The position numbers and the translations under genes are program-made. A stretch of DNA of 64,000 nucleotides from UBA6170 sp034429975 (GTDB lineage: Bacteria; Chloroflexota; Anaerolineae; Anaerolineales; Anaerolineaceae), in the NCBI GenBank assembly GCA_034429975.1, contig DAOUFM010000151.1:1-64000 (forward strand), read 5' to 3'. The notes beneath the pieces were generated by a model. The model was not told where the DNA came from. It saw only the letters and a list, made by a program, of their open reading frames with translations, and searched no databases. Below are positions 8,925-16,938 of the stretch, piece after piece (within the stretch, counting starts at the first letter, position 1; every line of letters starts with the position of its first letter).

Positions 8925-10172
8925 ATGAGAAATTCCTTCTGTAATTATAGAAAAGCCATTGTTTTTATTTCGGTGATTTTCATGGTCAGTATCTTTTTGA
9001 CCAGTTGTTCAGCTCATGCATCCACCGTCCCCATGGATATGCGCTGGGCGAGTGTTGAAGGCGGTCAATTGCATGAAGAACAGGCAGGTGAGCAGTTTTA
9101 CTTTAATATCCCGGTAGATGAGAGCTTAATTGACCAAGGCATTCCGATCAAAATGAAGGTGAGCGGGCTGGTTACCAGCGGCTGGCTGCGCTTCGAACTG
9201 CGAGATCCAAGGGGTCAACCAGTCTGGGACTCCGGGACGATTAACCCGGGTGATTTTGCGATCAATAAAGAATATGACGTTCCCGCAGGTAAAACAGGAC
9301 TGTATGAATTTGGGATGGTTTTCGGTGGAAATACTTTGGCCAGCTATAATTTGGGTTGGTATGCCTTTCGGTTGAGCCCGATTTTGCTGCTGCCCGGGTT
9401 TGGTATGATCCTGGTAGCACTGGCGTACATTATTTATGCTCTCCGTGCAGGTATTTTAGGCTGGCGCAGCCTTGGCTTGGGAGCTTTGTTCTGGGTATTA
9501 ACGGTGGCTGCCAAGTTTGCCTTTGCCGCCCTGGCAAATCCTTTGATCCTACGAGTATTGGAGGTTAACAGTGAACACCTGTTTTCACCTGGGAATCTCT
9601 TGGCATACCTTTATATTGGCGCTCTGACCGGCATCTTCGAAGTAGGGCTGGCCTGGCTCATCCTGAGCAAGATCCGCTGGGGCATGGCAGACTGGAAGCA
9701 GGCTCTGGTATTTGGGATTGGATTTGGCACTGTTGAAGCCTTGTTGCTTGGTATTGGAGGGCTGGCATCCGCTCTGGTTAGCTTATTCGCTGCGGATATG
9801 CTGCCCATCTCTGCCTTGGGAACTCTGGCGAATAATGGAACTCTTGGTATGGCACTGGCGCCGGTCATTGAGCGATTTTCTGTGGTCTTAGCTCATATCT
9901 TTTCCTGTGTCCTGATTTTTTATGCCATTGCCAAACGGGAAGGCAAATGGGTCTGGCTATCAATCCTTTATAAAACTTTGCTGGATGCGGTTGCTGGGTT
10001 TGCGGCTTACTGGGGGTTAAATACGCTGATAAAGATTTGGACAATCGAAGGGATCATTCTCGTCTTTGGATTGATTGGCTTGTGGGGTACGCTCCAAATC
10101 GCTAAGCGCTACCCGGGAGAGCCTGCTGATCAGCTCAGCACCAGTCAATCATTACAACAAGATCAATTATGA
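8925..10172 (+). CDS. YhfC-like intramembrane protease fused to an exported beta domain
   Basis: 415 residues. A signal/lipobox-like N-terminus (FLTSCSAH) is followed by a beta-rich extracytoplasmic domain of about 120 residues and then seven to eight membrane segments. The membrane part holds FGIGFGTVEALLLG and ERFSVVLAHIFSCVLIFYAI, which match the conserved Glu and Arg/His pattern of the YhfC family, proposed to be membrane metalloproteases distantly related to PrsW/CPBP. The added N-terminal domain is unusual for YhfC proteins as I know them. Protease activity is inferred from family only. A terminator-like hairpin follows. Confidence 0.65.
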   Translation: MRNSFCNYRKAIVFISVIFMVSIFLTSCSAHASTVPMDMRWASVEGGQLHEEQAGEQFYFNIPVDESLIDQGIPIKMKVSGLVTSGWLRFELRDPRGQPVWDSGTINPGDFAINKEYDVPAGKTGLYEFGMVFGGNTLASYNLGWYAFRLSPILLLPGFGMILVALAYIIYALRAGILGWRSLGLGALFWVLTVAAKFAFAALANPLILRVLEVNSEHLFSPGNLLAYLYIGALTGIFEVGLAWLILSKIRWGMADWKQALVFGIGFGTVEALLLGIGGLASALVSLFAADMLPISALGTLANNGTLGMALAPVIERFSVVLAHIFSCVLIFYAIAKREGKWVWLSILYKTLLDAVAGFAAYWGLNTLIKIWTIEGIILVFGLIGLWGTLQIAKRYPGEPADQLSTSQSLQQDQL

Positions 10173-10229
10173 ATCCAAATCACCTGGTCAAATAACCAGT
10201 AAAAAAACTGTGTAGGAGAAGAAACGAGA

Positions 10230-10270
10230 GACTCTTCGATCTGCGGATGCGGTCGAAGAGTTCTTCTTTT
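10230..10270 (+). terminator. Rho-independent terminator
   Basis: ACTCTTCGA (10231-10239) pairs perfectly with TCGAAGAGT (10253-10261) around a 13-base loop and is followed by TCTTCTTTT. It ends the transcription unit of the YhfC-like gene. Confidence 0.7.
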
Positions 10271-10366
10271 AAACTACAAATGCAATTAATTTTCTTTTGA
10301 ATACGTTTCATAAATTAGGAATCTGGTCAAATAAATTTTTTTATTGGAAAAAAATTAGGAGGAGAA

Positions 10367-10756
10367 ATGAAAATTTTAACAATACTGATCGCTGGCGTGC
10401 TTGTGCTGCACGGGTTAATTCATTTGATGGGCACAGTGACCTTCATGAAACTTGGCACTGTTCAGGGTTTGGAATACAAGACCTCCCTGTTAAATGGGCG
10501 TTGGAACCTGGGTGAGCGGGGTATCGCCGTTTATGGAGCGCTGTGGGCTTTGGCTGCAATTGGCTTCGTCGTTTCAGCCATCGCTATGCTGGCCGGTTGG
10601 GAATGGTCGCGCCTGGCTTTGCTGGTGGTAGCCGCATTCTCGCTAGCCCTCACCATGCTGGATTGGCAGGATGCGCGGGCTGGCGGCATCCTGAATATCA
10701 TCATCCTATTGGCTGCCGGAATCGGGCCGAATATTCTGAAATGGTTCGGGCATTAA
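10367..10756 (+). CDS. Small four-TM membrane protein, unknown
   Basis: 129 residues with four predicted membrane segments (about 3-22, 56-78, 83-101 and 108-125). The first loop carries SLLNGRWNLGERG, a conserved-looking amphipathic segment. A strong GGAGGAG lies just before the ATG. The next gene starts 36 bases after its stop, so they probably form an operon of two integral membrane proteins. I do not recognise the family. Confidence 0.7.
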   Translation: MKILTILIAGVLVLHGLIHLMGTVTFMKLGTVQGLEYKTSLLNGRWNLGERGIAVYGALWALAAIGFVVSAIAMLAGWEWSRLALLVVAAFSLALTMLDWQDARAGGILNIIILLAAGIGPNILKWFGH

Positions 10757-10792
10757 GTTACCCCGTTTAATCAAAAAGAAAAGAGAAAAATA

Positions 10793-11389
10793 ATGAAATC
10801 CAATACGAGCATAAAATGGCTCATTAAAAGTATGCTGTCTTTTGATCTGAAAACTCTGCCGGGTCATTTTTCAGAGAAACTGCCTCGCGGCTGGATTGCT
10901 GGCTTACTTTTCTTTGCAGCGGGATTTCTGGTATTTGCCTGGTTAGGACGTATCATTGCCACGTTTTCAACGGATTCCATACCCATACTTGAAAATGCGA
11001 CCAGTATGTTTGTCCAGGCGATGGATTTAGGGGTCGTTGTACCGCTTTGTGTTCTCTCTGGCATCCTGCTGCTGAGACGAAAGCCCTGGGGCTGCCTGCT
11101 GACCGCGGTCTGCCTGATGAAATTTCTGACGATGGGCACTGCCGTCAGCGTGATGGCACTCAACATGGCTCGCCTGGGGTTACCCATCAGTATCGTGGAA
11201 TTGATCGTTTTTCCGGCGATTGCCTTGGCGAATCTGGTTTTGGTGGTCTTGCTGTTGAAGAATATTGATGGATTTTTTCCCGCAACATCTCGACCGTCGG
11301 AACACCGATCAAGCCATCTTTCGTATGATAAATTCGGCAGCCAAGGAAGTAATCCTCCCGATCCTCCGGCCATAATTCCTGGCCATTGA
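10793..11389 (+). CDS. Membrane protein with an antisense-derived C-terminal tail
   Basis: 198 residues. Four membrane segments (about 33-55, 75-94, 98-120 and 132-155) make up the recognisable protein, which appears to end near residue 159 (LLLKNID, base 11269). The remaining 39 residues (GFFPATSRPSEHRSSHLSYD onward) are hydrophilic and low in complexity. They are encoded entirely opposite the thioredoxin-like gene at 11187-11561. This looks like read-through into a convergent neighbour after the original stop codon was lost. Function is unknown. It is probably cotranscribed with the small membrane protein upstream. Confidence 0.6.
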   Translation: MKSNTSIKWLIKSMLSFDLKTLPGHFSEKLPRGWIAGLLFFAAGFLVFAWLGRIIATFSTDSIPILENATSMFVQAMDLGVVVPLCVLSGILLLRRKPWGCLLTAVCLMKFLTMGTAVSVMALNMARLGLPISIVELIVFPAIALANLVLVVLLLKNIDGFFPATSRPSEHRSSHLSYDKFGSQGSNPPDPPAIIPGH

Positions 11390-11561
11390 TGCGGAAGGAG
11401 GGTGAACCTAAAAACTTCTCCTGAGCGGCTTCCTCATTTGTCTGGATTTCAATTAAGTAAATCGTTTCATCCACTTTTTCCACTTTCAGAGCAGTTCTCA
11501 TATTCTCCACAGCTTGCTGCCAGGATGGACATTCGGCAAAGAAGAGGATTTCAATTTTCAT
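11187..11561 (-). CDS. Thioredoxin-like small protein with single active-site Cys
   Basis: 124 residues. It starts MKIEILFFAECPSWQQAVEN, the thioredoxin-fold opening found in small glutaredoxin/DUF2703-like proteins, here with one Cys (C11) and no CxxC. GSPSFRINGQEL provides the cis-Pro loop, and CRIYHTKDGLIGVPTVEML the final helix. The family normally ends near residue 98; the last 25 residues (SSTARPPKPDSPRQSPEKRS and four more) are Pro/Ser/Lys-rich and run opposite the membrane-protein gene. CGGAGG precedes the ATG at 11561. Such proteins are often found with redox or metal genes; the role here is unclear. Confidence 0.75.
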   Translation of the reverse strand: MKIEILFFAECPSWQQAVENMRTALKVEKVDETIYLIEIQTNEEAAQEKFLGSPSFRINGQELWPEDREDYFLGCRIYHTKDGLIGVPTVEMLREKIHQYSSTARPPKPDSPRQSPEKRSIPRY

Positions 11562-11732
11562 ATAACCTCCGATTTTCTGCTGTTATTATAGATCTTTGAA
11601 GGTTTTTCATTAATCAATAACATTTTACAGATCGACTATTTATGCCGTAAACTTTCATCTTTTTTTCTTAGAAGCTTACTAAAGTTTCCTGGTAATAAAC
11701 ATATCATCCCGACTATTTTAAAATATTGATCG

Positions 11733-11747
11733 TGATAAAATTTTTTT
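11733..11747 (+). promoter_or_regulatory. Extended -10 directly before the P3A ATPase ATG
   Basis: TGATAAAAT (11733-11741) is an extended -10 sequence. Only six T residues separate it from the ATG at 11748, and there is no ribosome-binding site, again suggesting a leaderless transcript. Confidence 0.35.
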
Positions 11748-14090
11748 ATGGGAGAGCATGCGTCAGTTACTCAGGAATCATTAATCGGGCTAACTTCTGC
11801 TCAGGCAGCCGAGCGACTGAAACAATTCGGTCCTAATTCAATTCCTGAGCCAAGGCGCTACCCGCTGCGTACCTTTTTGAAAAAATTCTGGGCACCTGTG
11901 CCCTGGATGCTGGAGCTCACTATATTGCTTGAATTGTATCTGGGCAGGCATACCGAAGCGATAGTGATTGCAGTGTTGCTCATTTTCAACGCAATTCTGA
12001 GTTTTACCCAGGAAAATCGGGCACAGAATGCTTTGGCACTGCTCAAACAGAAACTGACCGTGCAAACCCGTACCTTGCGTGATGGGCAGTGGGAGTTAAT
12101 TTCAGCAGAAACTCTGGTGCCAGGAGATGTGATCCATCTGCGCATGGGAGACCTCATTCCCGCTGATGCCCGATTAATAAGCGGCACAGTTGAAATGGAT
12201 CAATCTGCCCTGACCGGAGAATCACAACCGGTGGAAGCTGGAGGGGGACAGAATGCTTATGCAGGTGCAATGGTTAAACGCGGCGAAGCGACCGGAGAAG
12301 TCACCGCTGTCGGTGTAAATACAAAATTTGGTAAAACCGCTGAATTGGTAAGCAAAGCCATAACGGTCAGCCACCTCGAAGAGATCATTTTTTCGGTGGT
12401 GAAATACCTGGTCATTGCCGATGTCATTCTTGTTTTACTCGTAGTTGCTTATGCCTTTTATTTCCACATCACCTGGCATCAAATATTGCCCTTTGCCCTG
12501 ATTATTCTGGTTGCATCTGTTCCGGTGGCACTACCTGCCATGTTCACGCTAGCGACAGCATTGGGGGCCACGCACCTTGGCAAAAAAGGCGTGTTAGTGG
12601 CCAGGCTCTCCGCCATTGAAGAGGCGGCTGCCATGACCGTGCTTGCCAGCGATAAGACCGGTACCATTACCGAGAATCGGCTTAAATTGAATGCCGTGAA
12701 AGCCTACTCTCCTTTTAAAGAGGAAGATGTAATCCGTTTGGGGGCACAGGCTTCCTGGTCAGCTACCCAGGATCCACTCGATCTGGCTATTTTGGAAGGC
12801 GCTAAAGACCGCCAAATCGTAACAACCGGAGAACGACTTAACTTTACCCCCTTTTCACCGGCAACCAAACGCTCTGAGGTATTGATCACCCAAAGTGATG
12901 GCAGCAAGATCAGAATCATGAAAGGCGCTCCTCAGACGATTGCGGGGCTGGTTGGCGGGGTAGACATTAGGGCGGGTGAAGCTGAATTAGCCAGCCAGGG
13001 CGATCGTGTTCTGGCTGTAGCTGTTGGTCCGGACTCTGGGCCTTACCAAATGGTCGGATTGCTGGGTATGCAGGATGCGCCCCGACCTGATTCGGCGGCT
13101 CTCATTCAGGAACTCAACGGTCTGGGTGTGCGTGTAGTAATGGTGACCGGTGACGAAGCTCTGACAGCCAAGGCGATGGCCCAGCAGGTGGGGATTCCGG
13201 GAGATGTCTGTTCTAGCAACAAGCTGCAAGATATCCAACAAGGCGGTGCAGGAGATTGTAATATTTTTGCGGGTGTCTTTCCGGAAGATAAATTTCACCT
13301 GGTGAAGGGACTGCAAAAAACTGGTCATATTGTTGGCATGACCGGTGACGGGGTGAATGACGCCCCTGCGCTGAAACAAGCTGAAGTCGGAATTGCGGTG
13401 TCCAGTGCGACCGATGTTGCCAAGGCGGCTGCCAGCCTGGTGTTGACCGCACCGGGATTGAGCAATATTCTGGATGCCGTGAAGGAAAGCCGTCGTATTT
13501 ACCAACGCATGTTAACTTATACGCTAAACAAGATAATCAAAACATTTCAGATTGCTTTATTCCTGAGTTTGGGATTTATTATTTCTGGTGAATTCGTAGT
13601 GACACCTTTGCTGATCATCCTTTTACTGTTCGCAAATGACTTTGTAACCATGTCGCTGGCTACGGACCATGTGTCCTATTCTCCCAAACCGGATCGCTGG
13701 AGGATTGCCCCTTTGATGGTTGCTGCTTTTGGATTGGCTTTGCCAGTTCTGTTATTATCATTCGCATTTTTCTTTGTCGCTAAAAATGTCTTGCAGCTAC
13801 CCCTGGCTCAATTACAAACCCTGATGTTCGTGATGCTGGTTTTTACCGGGCAGGCCAATGTTTATCTGGTGCGTGAACGCCAGCATTTCTGGAAGTCGAA
13901 ACCTGGCGGCTGGATGCTGTTAGGAACATTAGCAGATGTAATTCTGGTGAGCTTGTTCGCTAACCAGGGTATCTTCATGGCGGCCATCCCGGCTATTTAT
14001 GTAGGGATTAGTTTGCTGGTGATAGTGCTCTATATTCCTCTCGTTGATTGGCTGAAGATACTGATCTTCAAGTTAGTGAAGATCGGATAA
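11748..14090 (+). CDS. P3A-type plasma-membrane proton-efflux ATPase
   Basis: 780 residues, close to the bacterial/archaeal P3A family length. Order: N-terminal cation-ATPase region; membrane pair; actuator domain with SALTGESQPV; phosphorylation motif SDKTGTITEN; nucleotide-binding domain with KGAPQ; hinge MTGDGVNDAPALKQ; C-terminal membrane bundle with FANDFVTMSLATDHV. It should pump protons outward using ATP, with an aspartyl-phosphate intermediate. There is no heavy-metal-binding domain, which separates it from the metal ATPase at 26976. It stands alone between the thioredoxin-like gene and two small exported proteins. Confidence 0.9.
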   Translation: MGEHASVTQESLIGLTSAQAAERLKQFGPNSIPEPRRYPLRTFLKKFWAPVPWMLELTILLELYLGRHTEAIVIAVLLIFNAILSFTQENRAQNALALLKQKLTVQTRTLRDGQWELISAETLVPGDVIHLRMGDLIPADARLISGTVEMDQSALTGESQPVEAGGGQNAYAGAMVKRGEATGEVTAVGVNTKFGKTAELVSKAITVSHLEEIIFSVVKYLVIADVILVLLVVAYAFYFHITWHQILPFALIILVASVPVALPAMFTLATALGATHLGKKGVLVARLSAIEEAAAMTVLASDKTGTITENRLKLNAVKAYSPFKEEDVIRLGAQASWSATQDPLDLAILEGAKDRQIVTTGERLNFTPFSPATKRSEVLITQSDGSKIRIMKGAPQTIAGLVGGVDIRAGEAELASQGDRVLAVAVGPDSGPYQMVGLLGMQDAPRPDSAALIQELNGLGVRVVMVTGDEALTAKAMAQQVGIPGDVCSSNKLQDIQQGGAGDCNIFAGVFPEDKFHLVKGLQKTGHIVGMTGDGVNDAPALKQAEVGIAVSSATDVAKAAASLVLTAPGLSNILDAVKESRRIYQRMLTYTLNKIIKTFQIALFLSLGFIISGEFVVTPLLIILLLFANDFVTMSLATDHVSYSPKPDRWRIAPLMVAAFGLALPVLLLSFAFFFVAKNVLQLPLAQLQTLMFVMLVFTGQANVYLVRERQHFWKSKPGGWMLLGTLADVILVSLFANQGIFMAAIPAIYVGISLLVIVLYIPLVDWLKILIFKLVKIG

Positions 14091-14330
14091 ATTAATCCAA
14101 ATAAATCAGGTTTTCTCTATTTGAAGATTTCCTTGTGTTTAAAATCACAAAATTGACAAAAACTGTGAATTTACTATTATTCATACAATCATTTGAAAAC
14201 ATATTTGTGAATAGATATTATTCTTACAGTTGTTTAAATGCTGGTCTAAAAAAAACATAGAAATGCTTGTGAAGAAAAAAGTAAATCTATGATTTTTTAA
14301 GAATCATAATTAGGTAAAAGGAGAGATAAT

Positions 14331-14774
14331 ATGAAAAGATTTTTGACACATGAAAACTTAAGACTGGGAGTAGAAATTCTGCTTGTTATTGCAGTAGTGG
14401 CATTGGTCTTCACCAACAGCCACCCTACCCGGGCAGAAGATGGAGGAGGCCCCGATAATCCACAGGCTCTATATTGGTACAGATGTGATACATCAGCATC
14501 TGCCCACGTGGCTGTTTTCAAAAATCGGATACATATAAATTGTCCAGCTACAACTTCCATAAATGGTGGGCCAGATTTGACTAATATTTATTGGTTTGCT
14601 TTTCCATCCAGCCCAGATTCAGCTCTAGCCAGCCGCTATCTTAGTATTTTTGAAACTGCTGTTATTTCAGGTAAAAATCTCTGGCTGCAACTTGATCCGA
14701 ATGATACCAGTGGTTCAAGTTATGGATGCAGTAGTTCGGATTGCCGTCAAATTTCCGCTGCTGAGTTACGATGA
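14331..14774 (+). CDS. Small exported protein with four cysteines
   Basis: 147 residues. The N-terminus is a signal anchor (about residues 12-28) ending near TNSHPTRAED. The mature part carries four Cys (in YRCDT, INCPA, YGCSS and DCRQ), which could form two disulfides outside the cell. AAAGGAGAG precedes the ATG. The stop overlaps the start of the next gene (ATGA). The family is not recognised. Its N-terminal anchor resembles that of the next protein in length and charge pattern, hinting at shared export or partnership. Confidence 0.7.
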   Translation: MKRFLTHENLRLGVEILLVIAVVALVFTNSHPTRAEDGGGPDNPQALYWYRCDTSASAHVAVFKNRIHINCPATTSINGGPDLTNIYWFAFPSSPDSALASRYLSIFETAVISGKNLWLQLDPNDTSGSSYGCSSSDCRQISAAELR

Positions 14775-15031
14775 AAAATAATAAAGTAGAATTAATTCGG
14801 GTTCTGATCGAAGCCCTGTTGGTTGTTATTCTAATGGTGACTATTTTCATCGCCAGACCAGCCAGAGAAGCAAGATCATTCTCGGCTTTTGCTCAGCCAG
14901 CCCCGGCAGAAGTAGAACCGGTTGATCCCCAAGCCTTAACGTCTACCGAAGTAGCCAAATTGATGGCAATAGAAATGGTCATTCTAACGCAACCGCAATT
15001 TTTGGTTGATCTACCGTTGGTGATTAAGTGA
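14771..15031 (+). CDS. Small membrane-anchored protein, coupled partner
   Basis: 86 residues: a short Lys/Asn-rich N-terminus, one membrane segment (about 9-28, VLIEALLVVILMVTIFIA), then a Pro/Ala/Glu-rich linker and a hydrophobic C-terminus ending TQPQFLVDLPLVIK. It begins within the stop codon of the gene before it, so translation is coupled. A strong terminator follows. No family is recognised. The pair may form one extracytoplasmic complex. Confidence 0.65.
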   Translation: MKNNKVELIRVLIEALLVVILMVTIFIARPAREARSFSAFAQPAPAEVEPVDPQALTSTEVAKLMAIEMVILTQPQFLVDLPLVIK

Positions 15032-15081
15032 TGAGTACGGGAAAATTATTATAAGATTTAATTATTAATTCATGTTTAGAT

Positions 15082-15120
15082 AAATAAAGCTGTCTACGCT
15101 CTTCAGACAGCTTTATTTTT
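15082..15120. terminator. Strong terminator, possibly bidirectional
   Basis: A perfect 14-bp stem: AAATAAAGCTGTCT (15082-15095) and AGACAGCTTTATTT (15105-15118) around a nine-base loop, followed by T residues. The A-rich left arm would also serve the convergent symporter transcript at 15244. Confidence 0.85.
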
Positions 15121-15243
15121 AATAAAACTATAACTTGGAAAAAAATTGTTTCCTGGTATTTGCTGAATTATTTCAAAGAATTCAAATATTTATGATTGCC
15201 GGAGTTTCCGATCCAAAGTAGCGAGAATCCTCTTTGTCAAAAA

Positions 15244-16653
15244 CTAAAACACACCCAGTCCATTTAGCATAACCACAATCAACAGGATCGGGGTAAGGTA
15301 TTTAACAATAACAATAAAAAGGGTTACTAGCCGCTCATTTTTCAGCAGACCATTGTTGCTTAGTGCCTTGCGAATGTTCTTTTCTCCCCAAAACCAGCCG
15401 GCAAAAATAACAATAAACAACCCACCAATAGGCATTAATATATTTGAGGACAAAAAGTCGAACAGGTCAAACATGGTTTTACCGAAAATGGTGAAGTCAG
15501 CCAGTGTACTGGAAGAGAGCGCTGCCGTCGAACCAATCAACGCGAGCAGGAAAGCGGTAAGAATTGTCGCTTTGGTGCGATTCAAACGGGTGTTCTCAGC
15601 CAAAAATGCAACCGGGACTTCAAAGAGAGACAACATGGCGCCAGTCGCAGCAAAGGATGCCAGTAAGAAGAACATCACCATGAAGATACTTCCAAATGGC
15701 ATGGATGCAAAAACAGAGGGAATGGTGATGAACAACAAAGAAGGTCCTGAAGTTACCTCAAATCCAAAAGCGAAAACAGCCGGGAAGATGGCAAGGCCAG
15801 CCAGTAAGGAGACGGTCAGATCCGAGAGCATCACCCGTAACGTGGTAGTGGGGATGTTCTGATCATCTTTGAAATAACTGCCATAGGTGGTCATTGTTCC
15901 CATACCAAGCGAAAGCTTGAAAAATGCTAATCCCATAGCGCTGAGGATGGCTGCAGAGGTAAGGCTTGAAAAATCAGGTTTAAAGAGGAAATTCAACCCC
16001 TGACTGGCGCCGGGAAGCGTCAGACCACGAATAGCAATCACTACCAACATCACCAACAGCAAGGGCAAGAGCCGTTTGGTGGTTGCTTCAATCCCTTTGG
16101 AGACACCGCGAATAATAATCAAGCTCATTAGTGCCAGAACGATCCATTGCCATAATAGAGACTGAAGAGGGTTGGTTACCAGGTCGACAAAAGCTTGTGA
16201 AGTGATCTGTGGATCGGTTGATAAGAGCCCACCTGAAATCGATTTAAAAATATAAGCGAAAACCCAGCCGGCCACTTCGGTATAAAAAGCCATAATCAAG
16301 AAAGCTGAAAGCACGCCGGCAACACCGATCAACCACCAGGGTTGTGATTTAGAGGGCGATAACTGACGCATTGTTTTGATGACATTCGCCCTGGCTTTGC
16401 GCCCCATCATTATTTCAGAAATCATTACCGGTAACCCAACAAACAAGGTGCTGAGAAGATAAACAATAATAAAAGCTGCACCACCGTTTTCCCCAGTCAT
16501 GGATGGAAATTTCCAGATATTTCCAAGCCCGACGGCTGAACCAAGCGTGGCAAATAAAGTACCCAATGCGGATGAAAAACCTCCACGTTGAGAGGAAGAT
16601 GAGTTTGCTGGATTTGTTTGTTCTACTGTGCTTTCATTAATGGTTACTGGCAT
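15244..16653 (-). CDS. Neurotransmitter:sodium symporter (NSS/SNF) family transporter
   Basis: 469 residues with about 11-12 membrane segments. The sequence GSAVGLGNIWKFP in TM1 is the sodium- and substrate-binding signature of the NSS family (LeuT-like), and NGGAAF with GLPVMISEIMMG in TM2-3 fits too. Bacterial members import amino acids with sodium. A 32-residue polar N-terminus precedes TM1. It is transcribed alone from a good promoter with a palindrome at the start site, and convergent to the small exported pair. The substrate cannot be read from sequence. Confidence 0.9.
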   Translation of the reverse strand: MPVTINESTVEQTNPANSSSSQRGGFSSALGTLFATLGSAVGLGNIWKFPSMTGENGGAAFIIVYLLSTLFVGLPVMISEIMMGRKARANVIKTMRQLSPSKSQPWWLIGVAGVLSAFLIMAFYTEVAGWVFAYIFKSISGGLLSTDPQITSQAFVDLVTNPLQSLLWQWIVLALMSLIIIRGVSKGIEATTKRLLPLLLVMLVVIAIRGLTLPGASQGLNFLFKPDFSSLTSAAILSAMGLAFFKLSLGMGTMTTYGSYFKDDQNIPTTTLRVMLSDLTVSLLAGLAIFPAVFAFGFEVTSGPSLLFITIPSVFASMPFGSIFMVMFFLLASFAATGAMLSLFEVPVAFLAENTRLNRTKATILTAFLLALIGSTAALSSSTLADFTIFGKTMFDLFDFLSSNILMPIGGLFIVIFAGWFWGEKNIRKALSNNGLLKNERLVTLFIVIVKYLTPILLIVVMLNGLGVF

Positions 16654-16677
16654 TTTGTAAGGTTCCCTTCAAATAAT

Positions 16678-16727
16678 AAGTAATAATTACTGCGCGAGTT
16701 TATACCAGAATAGTGGTAAAGTGTCAA
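16678..16727 (-). promoter_or_regulatory. Promoter and palindromic operator of the NSS symporter
   Basis: On the minus strand TTGACA (16727-16722), 17 bases, TATAAA (16704-16699). Immediately downstream, at the predicted start site, lies the palindrome AGTAATAATTACT (16679-16691). An equal palindrome occurs at 63294. Confidence 0.65.
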
Positions 16728-16815
16728 TTATAATTACGTTTATAGGGTGGTTGGTTAAGAGGTGGGTGAACTATATCATCGCACAAATATGACTGTCACA
16801 AAATTTCATTATTTG

Positions 16816-16874
16816 TTGACATTCAAGGCTATTCAAGCTATTATTGTTGTTAACCGGTTACGTAACCGGTTAAC
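16816..16874 (+). promoter_or_regulatory. LacI-gene promoter with 26-bp palindromic operator
   Basis: TTGACA (16816-16821), 17 bases, TATTAT (16839-16844). At the expected transcription start (about 16851) lies a perfect 26-bp palindrome, 16849-16874: two inverted copies of GTTAACCGGTTA around a central CG. Each copy contains AACCGGTT, a typical LacI-family half-site core. This fits autoregulation of the LacI gene and control of the operon behind it. Confidence 0.8.
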
Positions 16875-16938
16875 AGGCTTTGAGTTGGAAATTATCTTCT
16901 ATCCTACTTTCAATATGTATTTGTAAAGACAATCACCC

